Source: UBA9647 sp963739335 (lineage in GTDB: Bacteria > Bacteroidota > Ignavibacteria > UBA10030). Taken from it: DNA of 64,000 nt. The DNA is taken from the NCBI GenBank assembly GCA_963739335.1, contig CAVUAC010000088.1:1-64000 (forward strand), read 5' to 3'. Position numbers and translations under genes: made by a program. Shown piece by piece: positions 26,384-37,600 of the stretch; the stretch's first letter is position 1; every line of letters starts with the position of its first letter. Under the pieces are notes generated by a model that saw only the letters and a program-made list of their open reading frames with translations, had not been told where the DNA came from and did not search any database.

Positions 26384-29300
26384 CTACCTCGCTCTGTATG
26401 TGAGATGTTGAAACGTTTGGCTTATCGGGTTGAGCTCAAAATCGAAAAGGACACCCAGATAGAATCTCCATTCTTTTCCGTACATCACATCCTGAGACCT
26501 GAACGTTCGAGTGAATCGGTCGAACCCGTATGCGCCCGAGAAGAAAATTCGCGTCGGGTATTGATAGAACGAGAACGCCTCGAGGCGCAGTTCGAATCCT
26601 GCATCCCGCTTCCAATCGCTGACGGACGGCGCGGGTCCAGTCCACGAATCCCCCATATCCGCAAACACCGATCCGTACAGCTTTGTGAAGTAGAACTGCA
26701 GGAATCGGAAATTGAGCGTCGTCCAAAGAGGAAAACGATAGGTCGCTCCAACGACGCCAATGTCGTTTCCCCCGAGGCCGTAGAATTGATATCCACGCAT
26801 ACCGGTGAACCCGCCGGCATAGGAGTCGAAGAAATCATCGACGCGCTTGCCGAGCGTGCTCGCCCCGTGCACGGAGAACGTCAAAGTGTGCTTCGGCATT
26901 GGAAGCGCCAGATGCTCGTTCCACGAGACCTCAACGCGATGGAAGCTGGGACGAAGGTAGATTGGCACCCGCATTCCATTCTTGTACTCCGCTGAGTCAG
27001 TGGGGTTGTACTTGTCAAATTCATAGTTGTATCTCAGGGTAATCGTCCTTCCCACTGGACTAATGTCACGATCAACCGAAGGAACGATACCATTATACGT
27101 CACCTGTGCCGAGAGCATGTTGCCAATGAGATAGAGGTAACCGGAAGCAGGAACGACATATCCATGCAGAGAATCCGTATTCACAACGAAACTACCAAGA
27201 TCCGCGTTGTACCGACTCAAAGAGTAACCAATCTTGAGCTGAGTGTAGTCATTCAGAATGTTCTGGCGAAGACTGGCATCAAACTCAAAAAGACTATAGG
27301 TAACCTCCGTCGCATACTGGCGCTCACGATCGGTAACCAAGGAGAACGACACGTCAGTCTTGCGCGAGATATTGTAGAGTTCAAGCGAAAGTGTGGGTGA
27401 AAGACCAAACTGATAGAAAATGGGAATCGGACCGCGGTATTCGAAAATCCCAAAAATGTCTCTCTCCAGTTGCCGGTTGATCACGGCCCCACCGAACAGA
27501 GAGAATCTGTCCAGCACTTCGTTCGACGAAAAGTAGAATCCCGGACGAACAATGTCAATGCCCTTGTTCCGTGGATTGTAGTTGTCGACACGCACGACAG
27601 GGACGAGCGACAGACTCGTATATGTGTTCCGGTACGGCTTCGGGTCCGATAGATTTTGGCCACTGGCCGGTGTGTTCAAAGATGCGGCGGTCGTTGCTTC
27701 CGTCGCAGGAGTCGTCACGGATACAATGCTGCCGTTGACGCGGTCAAGTTTCTTCGTAATCCATTCGGGCGTCTCCAATTTCTCCATGAGGGCCAAGGCT
27801 TTCGGCCCCTTCAAGTAGGCGATCTTGTATCCCGTCGAGGCGTACAACACGAACGCGAGATCTCCTTGCTCACTCACAGCCGGAAGAAAAGCGCCGCCAA
27901 GCACATTGGTGAGTTGATCCTTCGTCCCGGTCTGGAGATTCAAAGTGAAAATGTTGAAGATGCCCCCTTCAGCCGCTGTATAAATCAGAGAACCTCCGTC
28001 GGGTGAGAACACGGGATTCCTTGCATCGACCCCCCGGACGACCACCTTGAAATCAGTGCCGTCCTCATTGACAATTGCTACAGACTGTTTGTCGTCCGCT
28101 GAGTAGCCGAAGGCGATCCGCTTGCCGTCGGGAGACCATTGAGGCGTATAGACCTGCTCGCCATTCGTGAATTTCGTCACCTGACGGACGTTCTTGCCAT
28201 CTGCGTCACAGATACCGATGTTGACGGTGCCGTCACTTCCATAAGCAAAGACGAGCTTCGTCCCGTCAGACGAGAGCTTGGGATTCCATCCGCGCAGCCC
28301 GTGCGTGAGCCGCTCTTCTCTTTCGTTCGCCACATCGTATCGATACAGGTCGTAGAGCTTTGCCCAGAATCCATTTTTGCGGCTGATTTTCGAGTAGTAA
28401 AGATATTTCCCGTCCGGCGAGAACGAGAGGGTCGATCGCACGCGCACATCGAGCTTTGATGCAGTCTTTGTTTGAAGATCATAGAGGTACACGGAGCTCT
28501 GGCCGAAATAGTCCTGGCCTTTGTTCGACACGTACGCGATTTTCTTGCCATCCGGTGAAAACGTCGGATAGAAATTGCCGAATCCCTCCTTCTCGATAAG
28601 TTCTCCCTCAGTCCTTTGTGCGGCGATTGCGGCCCCTACTCTTTGATACTGTTCTTTCTTCGCCTCCTTCCACTGCTGGTACAATGCTTCTCCCGAGATG
28701 CCCAGGATAGCCGAAATTGCACCATCGATTGTCACGCGCGGCACGTTGCTGAGTGCTCGCGAAATCTCTTTTAGCTTCTCTGCCCCGTACTTCTCCGCGA
28801 TATAGGATACGATGGAGAATCCGGCATTGTAGGAGGACTCATTCCCGAGGCTTGTTTTCCCGAAGACCGCCATCTCCTCCCAGGAGAGCGGATTTCCTTC
28901 GAGCATGTACATCCGCAAGATCATGTCCCGATGAGAATCCCAGTAGTCGTAGGTGAACGTCGGATGATTGTATTGCGCGACGCCTTCCGCGAACCAAGTT
29001 GGCACGACAAACGCCGAGAGAGGATACGAGACGATGACATTGGGATAACCGTAGAGCACGTCAGTCCGGCGCTCAGCTTCGTACCCCAACCACTGGAGAT
29101 ACACAGCTGGGAATGTCCGGCCTAATTTCATCGCGGTCTGAATCTGCACGATATGCGTGAATTCATGAGACACGACGTCCTTCAGCCAGGGATGCGTTCC
29201 GCGGAGCTCGAAGTCAAGCGCGGGAGCCCAGAGCTCGATTTTGTTATCATAGAAATATGCGGCCCCGTTCGAGTAGTCATCGTGGTCGCGGATCACCAAG

Positions 29301-29536
29301 CTCACCTTTCCATCAGGCTCGTGCTGATACAATTGGGTGATGGGACCATAGATTTCCTCAGCAATTGTGGCAATCTCACGCGCAGTACGGCTCTCTCCAG
29401 TATGGAAATGGACCAGGAAATGAGGTGTCTCAATCGTTTGCCATGAGAGGTCCGGACGCGGGAAATCGTCATCCTGCCCAAGGAGAAGACCAGTGCCAAG
29501 AACAGCGAGGAATATGACCCGAGAAAGGATTCTCAC
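26384..29536 (-). CDS. Fusion of gluzincin-type zinc peptidase, TolB-like beta-propeller and Omp85-like barrel
   Basis: This 1050-aa protein starts with a signal peptide. Residues 30-300 form a peptidase-MA-like domain with zinc motif HEFTH (124-128) and a downstream glutamate in WFAEGVAQY (E184). Residues about 310-600 hold TolB/WD40-like blades (TFSPDGKKIAYVSNKG, SFSPDGKYLYYSK, QWSPDGKRIAFGYSADD, VFSPDGGSLIYTA). From about 660 a long beta-rich domain carries the GMRGYQFYGLGG element resembling the conserved RGF/Y loop of Omp85 barrels, ending FQHLTYRAR. The chain thus has its own outer-membrane anchor, a binding propeller and an apparently intact active site. It lies downstream of the T9SS genes with short gaps; substrate unknown. 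Confidence 0.85.
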   Translation of the reverse strand: MRILSRVIFLAVLGTGLLLGQDDDFPRPDLSWQTIETPHFLVHFHTGESRTAREIATIAEEIYGPITQLYQHEPDGKVSLVIRDHDDYSNGAAYFYDNKIELWAPALDFELRGTHPWLKDVVSHEFTHIVQIQTAMKLGRTFPAVYLQWLGYEAERRTDVLYGYPNVIVSYPLSAFVVPTWFAEGVAQYNHPTFTYDYWDSHRDMILRMYMLEGNPLSWEEMAVFGKTSLGNESSYNAGFSIVSYIAEKYGAEKLKEISRALSNVPRVTIDGAISAILGISGEALYQQWKEAKKEQYQRVGAAIAAQRTEGELIEKEGFGNFYPTFSPDGKKIAYVSNKGQDYFGQSSVYLYDLQTKTASKLDVRVRSTLSFSPDGKYLYYSKISRKNGFWAKLYDLYRYDVANEREERLTHGLRGWNPKLSSDGTKLVFAYGSDGTVNIGICDADGKNVRQVTKFTNGEQVYTPQWSPDGKRIAFGYSADDKQSVAIVNEDGTDFKVVVRGVDARNPVFSPDGGSLIYTAAEGGIFNIFTLNLQTGTKDQLTNVLGGAFLPAVSEQGDLAFVLYASTGYKIAYLKGPKALALMEKLETPEWITKKLDRVNGSIVSVTTPATEATTAASLNTPASGQNLSDPKPYRNTYTSLSLVPVVRVDNYNPRNKGIDIVRPGFYFSSNEVLDRFSLFGGAVINRQLERDIFGIFEYRGPIPIFYQFGLSPTLSLELYNISRKTDVSFSLVTDRERQYATEVTYSLFEFDASLRQNILNDYTQLKIGYSLSRYNADLGSFVVNTDSLHGYVVPASGYLYLIGNMLSAQVTYNGIVPSVDRDISPVGRTITLRYNYEFDKYNPTDSAEYKNGMRVPIYLRPSFHRVEVSWNEHLALPMPKHTLTFSVHGASTLGKRVDDFFDSYAGGFTGMRGYQFYGLGGNDIGVVGATYRFPLWTTLNFRFLQFYFTKLYGSVFADMGDSWTGPAPSVSDWKRDAGFELRLEAFSFYQYPTRIFFSGAYGFDRFTRTFRSQDVMYGKEWRFYLGVLFDFELNPISQTFQHLTYRAR

Positions 29537-29545
29537 CGTCGACCT

Positions 29546-30214
29546 TCAAATCCTGAAGTCAAATCGTGTAACCTGATCCTTGATTAGAGTCATTGCCGCT
29601 GAACGGTGGACGTCCAGATACAGTTCCAGGACAACAAATGACGAGACAACATAGTTGCCGAGGAACGTCGTACCCTCATCATCATACAGAGGGACGGGAG
29701 AGAAACCGATGGGCAAAAGCTCGTTGGGAATGCTATAGTGTCCGAGGGAATCCGTGCTGGTCGTCACCACTCCGTTTACCACGACCAGGTACGAACCTTT
29801 CGATACGCCCGCTACGCTGAAGTCAACTGTATAGATGCCCGTCGGGACCGGTTTGCCGAGGGAATCTCTTTTGTCCCAATTCAACTGAAGGTGTCCGAAC
29901 CATCTACGGGCGTCGAACAGAATGCGTAGCGTTCTCTTGCTTTGGTCGAGCACCTGAACGCGAACGGGCTTCGTCGAATCATCAACGAAGAACTCCCGGG
30001 GCGGAGCCGGACTCATGTCGATGTAGTCAAACTCGTACCACAGTGCGATGGGAATACCCTTGAGCGGAATTCCAAGGCGGTCCGTAATGTACCCCTCGAG
30101 GCGGTACCCGCTTATCGGCTCATCGGGAGGCGTGGAGTACGGCAGATCTCGTTCACACCCCACTCCAGTGCCAAGAACTGCAATGAACACAAACCACAGG
30201 GGGAGCGTCTTCAA
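29546..30214 (-). CDS. Predicted lipoprotein with carboxypeptidase-regulatory/FlgD-like beta domains
   Basis: This 222-aa protein begins MKTLPLWFVFIAVLGTGVGC with a cysteine at residue 20 after VGTGVG, a plausible lipobox. A beta domain with RLEGYITDRLGIPLKGIPIA resembles carboxypeptidase-regulatory folds, and LNWDKRDSLGKPVPTGIYTV is a FlgD-Ig-like motif. It lies 11 bp downstream of the T9SS-sorted M6-like gene and 9 bp upstream of the protease-barrel gene, so it is in the same operon. Specific function unknown. Confidence 0.78.
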   Translation of the reverse strand: MKTLPLWFVFIAVLGTGVGCERDLPYSTPPDEPISGYRLEGYITDRLGIPLKGIPIALWYEFDYIDMSPAPPREFFVDDSTKPVRVQVLDQSKRTLRILFDARRWFGHLQLNWDKRDSLGKPVPTGIYTVDFSVAGVSKGSYLVVVNGVVTTSTDSLGHYSIPNELLPIGFSPVPLYDDEGTTFLGNYVVSSFVVLELYLDVHRSAAMTLIKDQVTRFDFRI

Positions 30215-30225
30215 GAATCATTTCC

Positions 30226-33200
30226 TTACTTGACAACTGCGATCTTGACAATGGCAACTTCACTCCGGCTGCTGCCGGCGGCCTCGATGCGCGCCAGGTA
30301 GACACCACTCTGGACAGACGACACGTCCCATGTCACTTCACCGTCGAGCCCTCCTTTCGACATCGTCTTGAGCTCAGCGATCTTCGTGCCAGCGAGGTCG
30401 AAAATCTTGATTGAAATCGAAGCATCCTCCGGTGTGTAGTACCGGATCTGCGTGCTTGAACCGTACACCGGGTTGGGCCAGTTGTAAACCCGGGATTGCG
30501 GCAAGAACTCGGTTGGCGGTGGAGAGGCAGGACCCGCTGTCGCGTCGAAATTCGAGTGACGAGCATCCTTCAAGTACTGGGACCACACAACGCTTTGCGT
30601 GCTATAAGGCTTGTTGATCTCCACAGCCTGCAATGATCCCGTGCTCGTTACGCCGACAATGCCAACGTACCCTCCCGAGCTCTGAAACATCGCGAGCGAT
30701 GCTCCACCGCTCGATGCAACCTGCACCGGGAATCCATCAATGAGGTGCGTATCCCTGTCGTACGCCGCGACCTCACCAGAGACAAGGCTGAGGATCAGCT
30801 CGGGAACACCATCGCCATTGACGTCGCCGATTAACGGACCGCCAACGAATCCGTCGCCATTAGGCGCGGAAAGCGGGTACCCTGCTATCATCGCACCTGC
30901 CCGATTCATCGCATAGACACGATCTCCAGTGATAACGACGACATCTTTTTCACCATCTCCATCGAGATCAACGATCGCAATCGAAGCAATAGCACCCTGG
31001 TTAACGGAAACATCGAAGAGCTTTTGGCTCAGATCGCGAGTGAACGCTGCAACCCGCTGACCGCCGAGCTGAGCAGCGGCGACGTAGTTGCCCGACCTGC
31101 TCACCGCACCGGCGATGATCCATGGAAAAGACGAATCACCAAGGGCAACCGAACTCTGTTCACCATAGAGTCGACCCCCGCAGGCGAAGAACATCTCAGC
31201 TGGCTTCGAAAGCGAGGGCAGTGGCAGCTGTGTCAGTGAAGACACCGGGCTCGAAGAGACAACGCGTTTTGGCTGGGGCACCCCCGTGTAGGAGAATGAC
31301 CACACGGTACCGTGTCCGCTGCCGACAACGATGGAAGGGCTGATCCCGAGATCCGCAAACATGGCCGGGGTTGTGACACGATCTCCAAGCGGGATCGTGA
31401 TGCTCTGAACGCTGTCGACGACCCCGTCGGCATTCTTGTCGGTGGTAGTCAGGACAAATACAGAACTATCCTGCCCACCCGCGATGAGAAGGCCCGTGCC
31501 AAAGTTTGTCGCCGCCAGGGCGAAAGCCCCACCTTTGGGTGCAAGCAAACCCGAAGGATCCTGCGTATTGCTGCTGCCATCGGGCCTCCATGCGTATACC
31601 TTGCCGTCAATCCCAAGCAAAACACCTCCAGCAAAAGCGCTCGGCGTCGTCGCAGCGGTTTTCACGGATATCGACCGCTCGAATCCCTGTAGCCGGCGAA
31701 TCTGGGCACTACCAATTTCGACCGTAGCTGTCATGCGCGGAGATCGCCTGGCAAACCCGCGGATCGTCACAAGACTCAAGGCTCCGGTGTAGCTCCGGCT
31801 GTTCGGATGCGAATCTTTGTCAAAAACATTCTTGTAGAAATTGATCGTATCCTTGTCGACGATGTAGTTCACTGTGTTTCCATCGAACCAGAAATCAAGC
31901 GGCCAGCCGAATTCAGTGCCTGCCCCGGGATCGGTGTAGGGGTTATACGATCGGCCGATGTCTTGCGAACCGTCTGCCTCTTCGAGGGATACGCCTCGAT
32001 GTGACGGATCTGCATTCACGGAGTTGTCGACCAGTCCTCGAGTTATTACGTCTTCGTCGATGTGCCAAACCAATATCCCACCTCCGACGTATGCATCCGG
32101 CCCTCCGGTGAAGCCTGGAAGAGCCCAATCAAAATCCTCGACATCGATAACAGAGCCGACAATGGAGGATACATCATCACTGCTGAATCCGGTTGTATCT
32201 CCCTGGAAGTAACGCGTGATGATCGATTTGCCCTGGCGTATGGTCAGGCGTTGTCCGTTCCGGTAAGGGTCGCGACTTCGGTTTTCGATGAGGAAATACT
32301 CACGATCGCTGATAGGAATCTTGTACACGGTGTCCCTTCCGGTCTTCAAACCGACCGCTGGAAGGGATATTGTCGAAGTCCCCGGCCCGATCGTTATCGG
32401 TGTTACCCAGCCCAAGTAGACCTTTTCCCATGCCGAAGGTTCGGGAGGGAAAAGACCCCTGTAGAAATTGATGCTTCCCGCGACATCCATCAAGCCAAAG
32501 TCACCGATTCCCGACGTGCCCGTCTTCGTATTGAACAAGTCGGGCAACCCAAGATAACTGCCAAACGAGTTAGCCAGCAATCCATTGATGCTCCCCTGCA
32601 GCGTGTCGATAGCAGTGCCAGATTGCAGTGGTCGCGTTTCGGTCTCTGGCAGCAGCATCGTGTTGGTGATACGGAATGCACCTTTGCTGACCGGGATCCC
32701 GGCATAGGACGGGTCGCTCAAGTAATTGCGAAACGTCTGAAGGTTGAATGTCAGGGATGGAATATCGAACGGTGTTGGATCATAGCCAAGCAATGATACG
32801 AGATCGATGTCTCGCCCAACCCCGGCATGGAAAATCATGAACGCGTCGGTACTGACTGAATTGAAGAGAGGGGTAGAGCGAGTCCGCCTTGCGCCAGCTT
32901 TCCACGATGAGGTTGGCAAGTGGCCGGTTGTTGCTTCCGTCCTTAGCAGGAGAGTACAGATGCATCGGGTCCGAGAGCGTGATCACCCGCCCAAAAACTT
33001 CCCCTTTGATGTTGAGTTGGCCGTTCGAGACCTTGCGGAAGTAGTTCGAAAGGAAGAGCAGCTTGTCGGCGAAGTACGCGGAATCGTGCGGCGGCGGATC
33101 AATGACGTTCTGCGAAGCCATCGGATCGATCTGGAAGCGTCCGTTGCCTGTCGTCTGGCCGTTGGTGTTCGTTTGAAAATCGATCATCAGCGCCAGCACC

Positions 33201-33379
33201 CTTACGGTGTCCCGGCTTCCAAGCTGCGCGACCTGCGTCTTTGAATGCGAATGGTCGAGTCCAGCCCGCTCCAGAGCCAGCGGCACGCTTGCCGCTTTCA
33301 GAGGCTGCGTTGGGCGGACCTGTGCGGTTGCTGCTGTGGTACAAACGACGAGCCAAACAGCGAGGCTGCGCGCTGACAT
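30226..33379 (-). CDS. T9SS-sorted M6-peptidase-like protein lacking the HExxH zinc motif; frame broken once
   Basis: The start at ATG 33379 (MSARSLAVWLVVCTTAATAQ) gives a signal peptide. The N-terminal part (VRVLALMIDFQTNTNGQTTG, FLSNYFRKVSNGQLNIKGEV) and the later LGLPDLFNTKTGTSGIGDFG are characteristic of M6 (immune inhibitor A) peptidases. Where those have HExGHxLGLPDL, this protein reads NSFGSYLGLPDL, so no zinc site. FG-GAP-type repeats follow (DLDGDGEKDVVVI, DVNGDGVPELILSL), then a C-terminal T9SS type A sorting domain (YNWPNPVYGSSTQIRYY, ending KIAVVK). A one-base excess near 32870 (TACCCC for TACCC) splits the frame; restored length is about 1050 aa. Likely a secreted, cell-surface, non-catalytic protein. 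Confidence 0.85.
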
Positions 33380-33450
33380 AGATCTCCAGGTTGCTCGATG
33401 AGAAAGTACACAATAATCAGGCCCGACGCGTCGGGCGCCAATGTGCATCC

Positions 33451-34558
33451 TTACGATATACCTCCCCATGAAATGAGCAACGTGAACCGCAGCGTATCGC
33501 CAAGAGGATGTTGTGCTTCGGAGGTGCTAATGTAGCTGAAATCGAATCCAAAGATGTTGTAGCGGAGCCCCGCACCGAACGTCATGAACTTGCGATTCCC
33601 GTACTCAGGATCTTCGTAGAAAAAGCCCGCGCGGAGCGCGACCCAATCGCCGTACCAGGTACTCAATGCCGAAGCTCGAGTCAAACTCGCGCAGCTCTTC
33701 ACGAAAAGGCTTGTCCGTCCACGACGTAAAGAGGGCTTTGTAGAACGGATCGCTTTTGCCGTCGGGGAATTTCCGGACGAGAAGTTTGGTGACATCAACG
33801 ATCGCGGTCAGTTTGTTGTATTCGTCATTGAGGATCTTATAGCCGATGCCAAGCCGGAGATCGGTGGGCAGAGGATCCGCCTGGGCTCTGTCGATATAGC
33901 TGATCGCAGGGCCCAGATTCGAGAGGTTGAAACCCGCGGTGAAATGTCCGCCGATGTCGAGACCTGTGAGCGGTATGACCAGCGTCTTGGGCTTGTAGAG
34001 CATACCGACATCAAAAGAAAACCCGGACGCAATCCCCCGTCCCTGCTCTTCGGCGGTGCCGAAGGGTGCTAGTCGGCTATGGATGAACCGACCGTTGACG
34101 CCCAGACCGAGCTCTTCGGAGATCTTGGTCGAGTATCCAGCCGTGATGCCGAATTCGTATGCGTTGAACGTCTCTAACGGTGTTGGATCATTCTCTGTGC
34201 GCGTGAAGGACCCGAGATTCAAAAATGTGATGCTCGCTGCGACCGTGCCGTCGAGCTCCGGCATGCTTCGCCGGTAGACGAGGTAATCGATGAACAGGTC
34301 GGAGAGATTGAACGCCGGTAACCAGTTCGCATGGGAAATGCTGATTTCTTGTCCCTGCTGAAATGCCAGCCCGCCCGGATTCCAGTAGAGCGCCGAAGCA
34401 TCATCAGCGAGCGCGGCTCCAGCTTCACCCATGGCACCGGCGCGCGAATTCGGCGCGATCAGCAGAAAGGGGACTGCTGACGTTGAGACTTGGGCATTCA
34501 TCATCTGGGTGCCTGCAACCACGAGCACGACCGCTAACCCAAAGAGTTTCTTCACCAT
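33451..34558 (-). CDS. porV: T9SS outer membrane protein PorV (LptO), frame broken once
   Basis: ATG 34558 starts a signal peptide (MVKKLFGLAVVLVVAG). The typical PorV opening APNSRAGAMGEAGAALADDA, then SALYWNPGGLAF, is followed by FadL-like barrel strands. The frame breaks near 33657: GIEYLV would read GIEYWYGDWVALRAGFFYED if one C were removed after GAGTAC, and the tail then runs to LRFTLLISWGGIS at 33451 (368 aa). PorV carries T9SS cargo from the translocon to the PorU sortase. It lies directly after porU, the usual T9SS gene order. The break is probably a sequence error (GTAC context). Confidence 0.88.
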
Positions 34559-34669
34559 GACTCACATCCTCCTAAAAATGGAATCTTCTCACACACAAGA
34601 CCCTGAATGGTTAAATTAGTCGATTTTCGAATTACTTTCAACTATGTCAAAACCCATAATTCCGTCTCA

Positions 34670-37600
34670 CTAACGCACCACTGCAAGTTTTCCCAGGGCC
34701 TCGCTTGTTGATGTTTTGTCGAGCGATTTCGCAATAACACGATACAGATAGACCCCGTTCGCAATCTCGTTACCATCACGATCCCGACCGTCCCATGGAA
34801 TCTGGACGAACCGGTCAACCACGGACGATGTTTCGATCACCTGAATCAACCTTCCCGCCACCGTGTACACTTTGACTTCGACATCAATGGGATCCGTCGT
34901 GCTGCGCTGGAATGTAAACGTTGTTGCGCGGACAAAAGGATTCGGGACGTTGAACACGTTGTAGATCGCGAGCTGTGACGTCGAACGCACCTCGAAGTAT
35001 GTCTGCGCGGTGGAAGCGTTATTGTAGATGTCCCACGTTTTGACAGCAATCGTGTGCCGGCCCTCCGCGAGACCGCTGAACTGATACTGCACCTGTCCAC
35101 TTTGGTATGTGTCCAGGTTGCCGCGATAGAAATTCGTCAGATCAATCGCGCGCGGTGACGAATCAAGCGTCGCTTCAAGCTTATGGCCGATCCCTGCTGT
35201 CGACGTGTTGATGCCACTGCTGTCGGCAAGATCAACAATCAGTGTAGCATCCGGACCGACAATATCGCCAGGGCGGAACGACTGATCTTCGAAATAGACG
35301 TGGATACTGGGTCCAACAGTGTCGACGGCCGCCACACTCGTGCCTTTGATAGCAATGTTCTCGGTGTACCCTGTCGCATCCGTTGAGTCACTCCACGCGT
35401 AGAAATCGATTCTCGAGCGATTATCGCCGTACGAGACGTCTTTGGGGATAGGAAAAATCCCTTGCACGCCGCCATTGCGCATGGACACCTCGCCTCTATA
35501 AATGAGGCTCCCGTTCACCTCGAAGGAGTAGTCGCCCCATTCCGGCACCAGCACTTTTCTTTTCGCATCGAATACTTCCAACAACGCCTTTCCTTGAAGC
35601 GTGCTCTGCGTCTTTCCATCCGGCCTGACGACGCTGCCATTCACCTTCACGCGGCTGAGAGCGCCGATTGTGACCAGCGTTGAGACAGCCTGTCCATTTA
35701 CGCTGTCGATGGAAACACGTGCGCGCGGAAACGCCAGACGCAACGTCGGGTCGCCAAGGAGATGGTGCTTCATGTCATTGATGCTGTTCAACTCCTGCTT
35801 CGTCTGCCACATTGCATCGCCCAATCGAACGGGCTTCCCCTGGGCATCTGTGCGCATCAAGTACGTGTAAAGAGTGTTGTTCAGTATTGCGTTGTCACCA
35901 GAATAGACGATACGGTCGGCCGTTACTTCAGCGATCGCCCCGCGCTCCGGCATCAGAATGAGCTGCTCGCCGGCACTTATCTCCAACGGGTAGTCGTAGC
36001 GTGCAAAGTCGCAGGTTGCAGCAACGCAAAAGAAAAGTCTCCCTTTGTTGTTGATCAACTGAAAATCCTGGTCTACGGCGAAGACTTTTTCATGGGCCCA
36101 CTGTATGGTGTTTCCGTGACCCGTGTAGTTGAGAATGACCGTACCATGGTTGATCGCTTCCACGATTGCCTGGTTCACCGTTGGCTTTGTACGGCCTGTC
36201 GATGTGTTCACCGTCGGGTACATCACAATGAAGATCTTGTCTTTTGTAAAGCTGTCCGGGGTATGCTGCTGCGCCAGTGTTTCAGATTGGTCCGTGTGAA
36301 TCGACCCGTCATCGCCGCTGGTCGTGAGACCGTCATCAGCAACGAATGTGATACGATTGCGCCACGAATCATAGGGCGCAGTTGTTTCGTATGCAACAAT
36401 CTTGTCAACAACCGCCTGTGCCTGCTGCAGCGAGCGCACCGGCAGGCGGCCGATGGCCATCGATATGCGCTGCGCACTTGAGTCCAGGAAGACGAAATAG
36501 TCGTCGCTGGCAAGCGTTTCAACTTGCATATTCGATTCAAGACTCTCGTAGGGCGGCACCCAATTCTTTTCCGTTGTTTTGATATTCTTGTAGTCGAAAT
36601 TCCCGGCTCCAAACAAGAGAACGTACTGCGGCTTGATCGTCCATCTCGTTTGAGCGAATTTCAGAAAATCGCGAATCGCGACAGGGTCGGGCATCCCGGA
36701 TGAGAATTCGTTGAACACCTGATCGAGATTGACCACCGTTGTGGACAATTGATCATGGCTCTGCCGATGGGCCTGGAGTCGCTGCGCTTCGCTCAGAAAA
36801 TCCGGCGGAGAGATAATCACAAAGTTAGCTCCACCCATGGTGCCATGAAGATTTGAATTCGAAATCTTTTTGACGTTCGAGGGAGTTTTGAATCCATTCG
36901 GACCAACAGCCGCAAATGATCGCACTGAGCCACCCGTTTGCGCCACTTGAAACCGCACCATCGAGGCATCCACCTGATCAAACGCGAGGTCGGTAATCTG
37001 CTTGACACTCGTGTCCTGACTCACTTCGAATGCATAGACGTCATGCGAGGAGAATTTCGAGACAGCATATTCGATGGTTGCCGTAGTATCCGGAGATGTG
37101 AACAATAGTGAGTCATTGCTGACTTCAAACCGTCTGGAATAAAGTATCTCAAACCAGTCAAGCCATCCCTGGGCTGCGTCATTATTGGTCACGAATTGCA
37201 GTCGAAGAACACTCCGATCGCTCGGCAACGCTCCCACTCGGCTGTACTGAACTACGGGGGACTGGTAGGCCTTCTCAAACTCGATCGAAGAAACATCGAT
37301 GTAGTTCATGGGAACCGGGTCACCGAGAAGCTGGCCGTTTTCCTGCACTTTAAACGAATCGATTGTCGCTGAACTAGTCAAGAACGTAAACCGGTACACC
37401 ACCGGCTTGGTCGACACAACGCCAAGCAAAGTGTTGGTGAAGACATTCACGTTGCGCGTCATGTCAAACGACTCCCCCACCCACTGACGTCCTGAGTTCA
37501 CCAGATTGTACAGCTTCATGCTCAACGAATATCTTTTCCTGAAAATGCGTTGGTTTGTACGCGTTGGCGATGCTTGTCGACTGCAACGCCGCCATATCCT

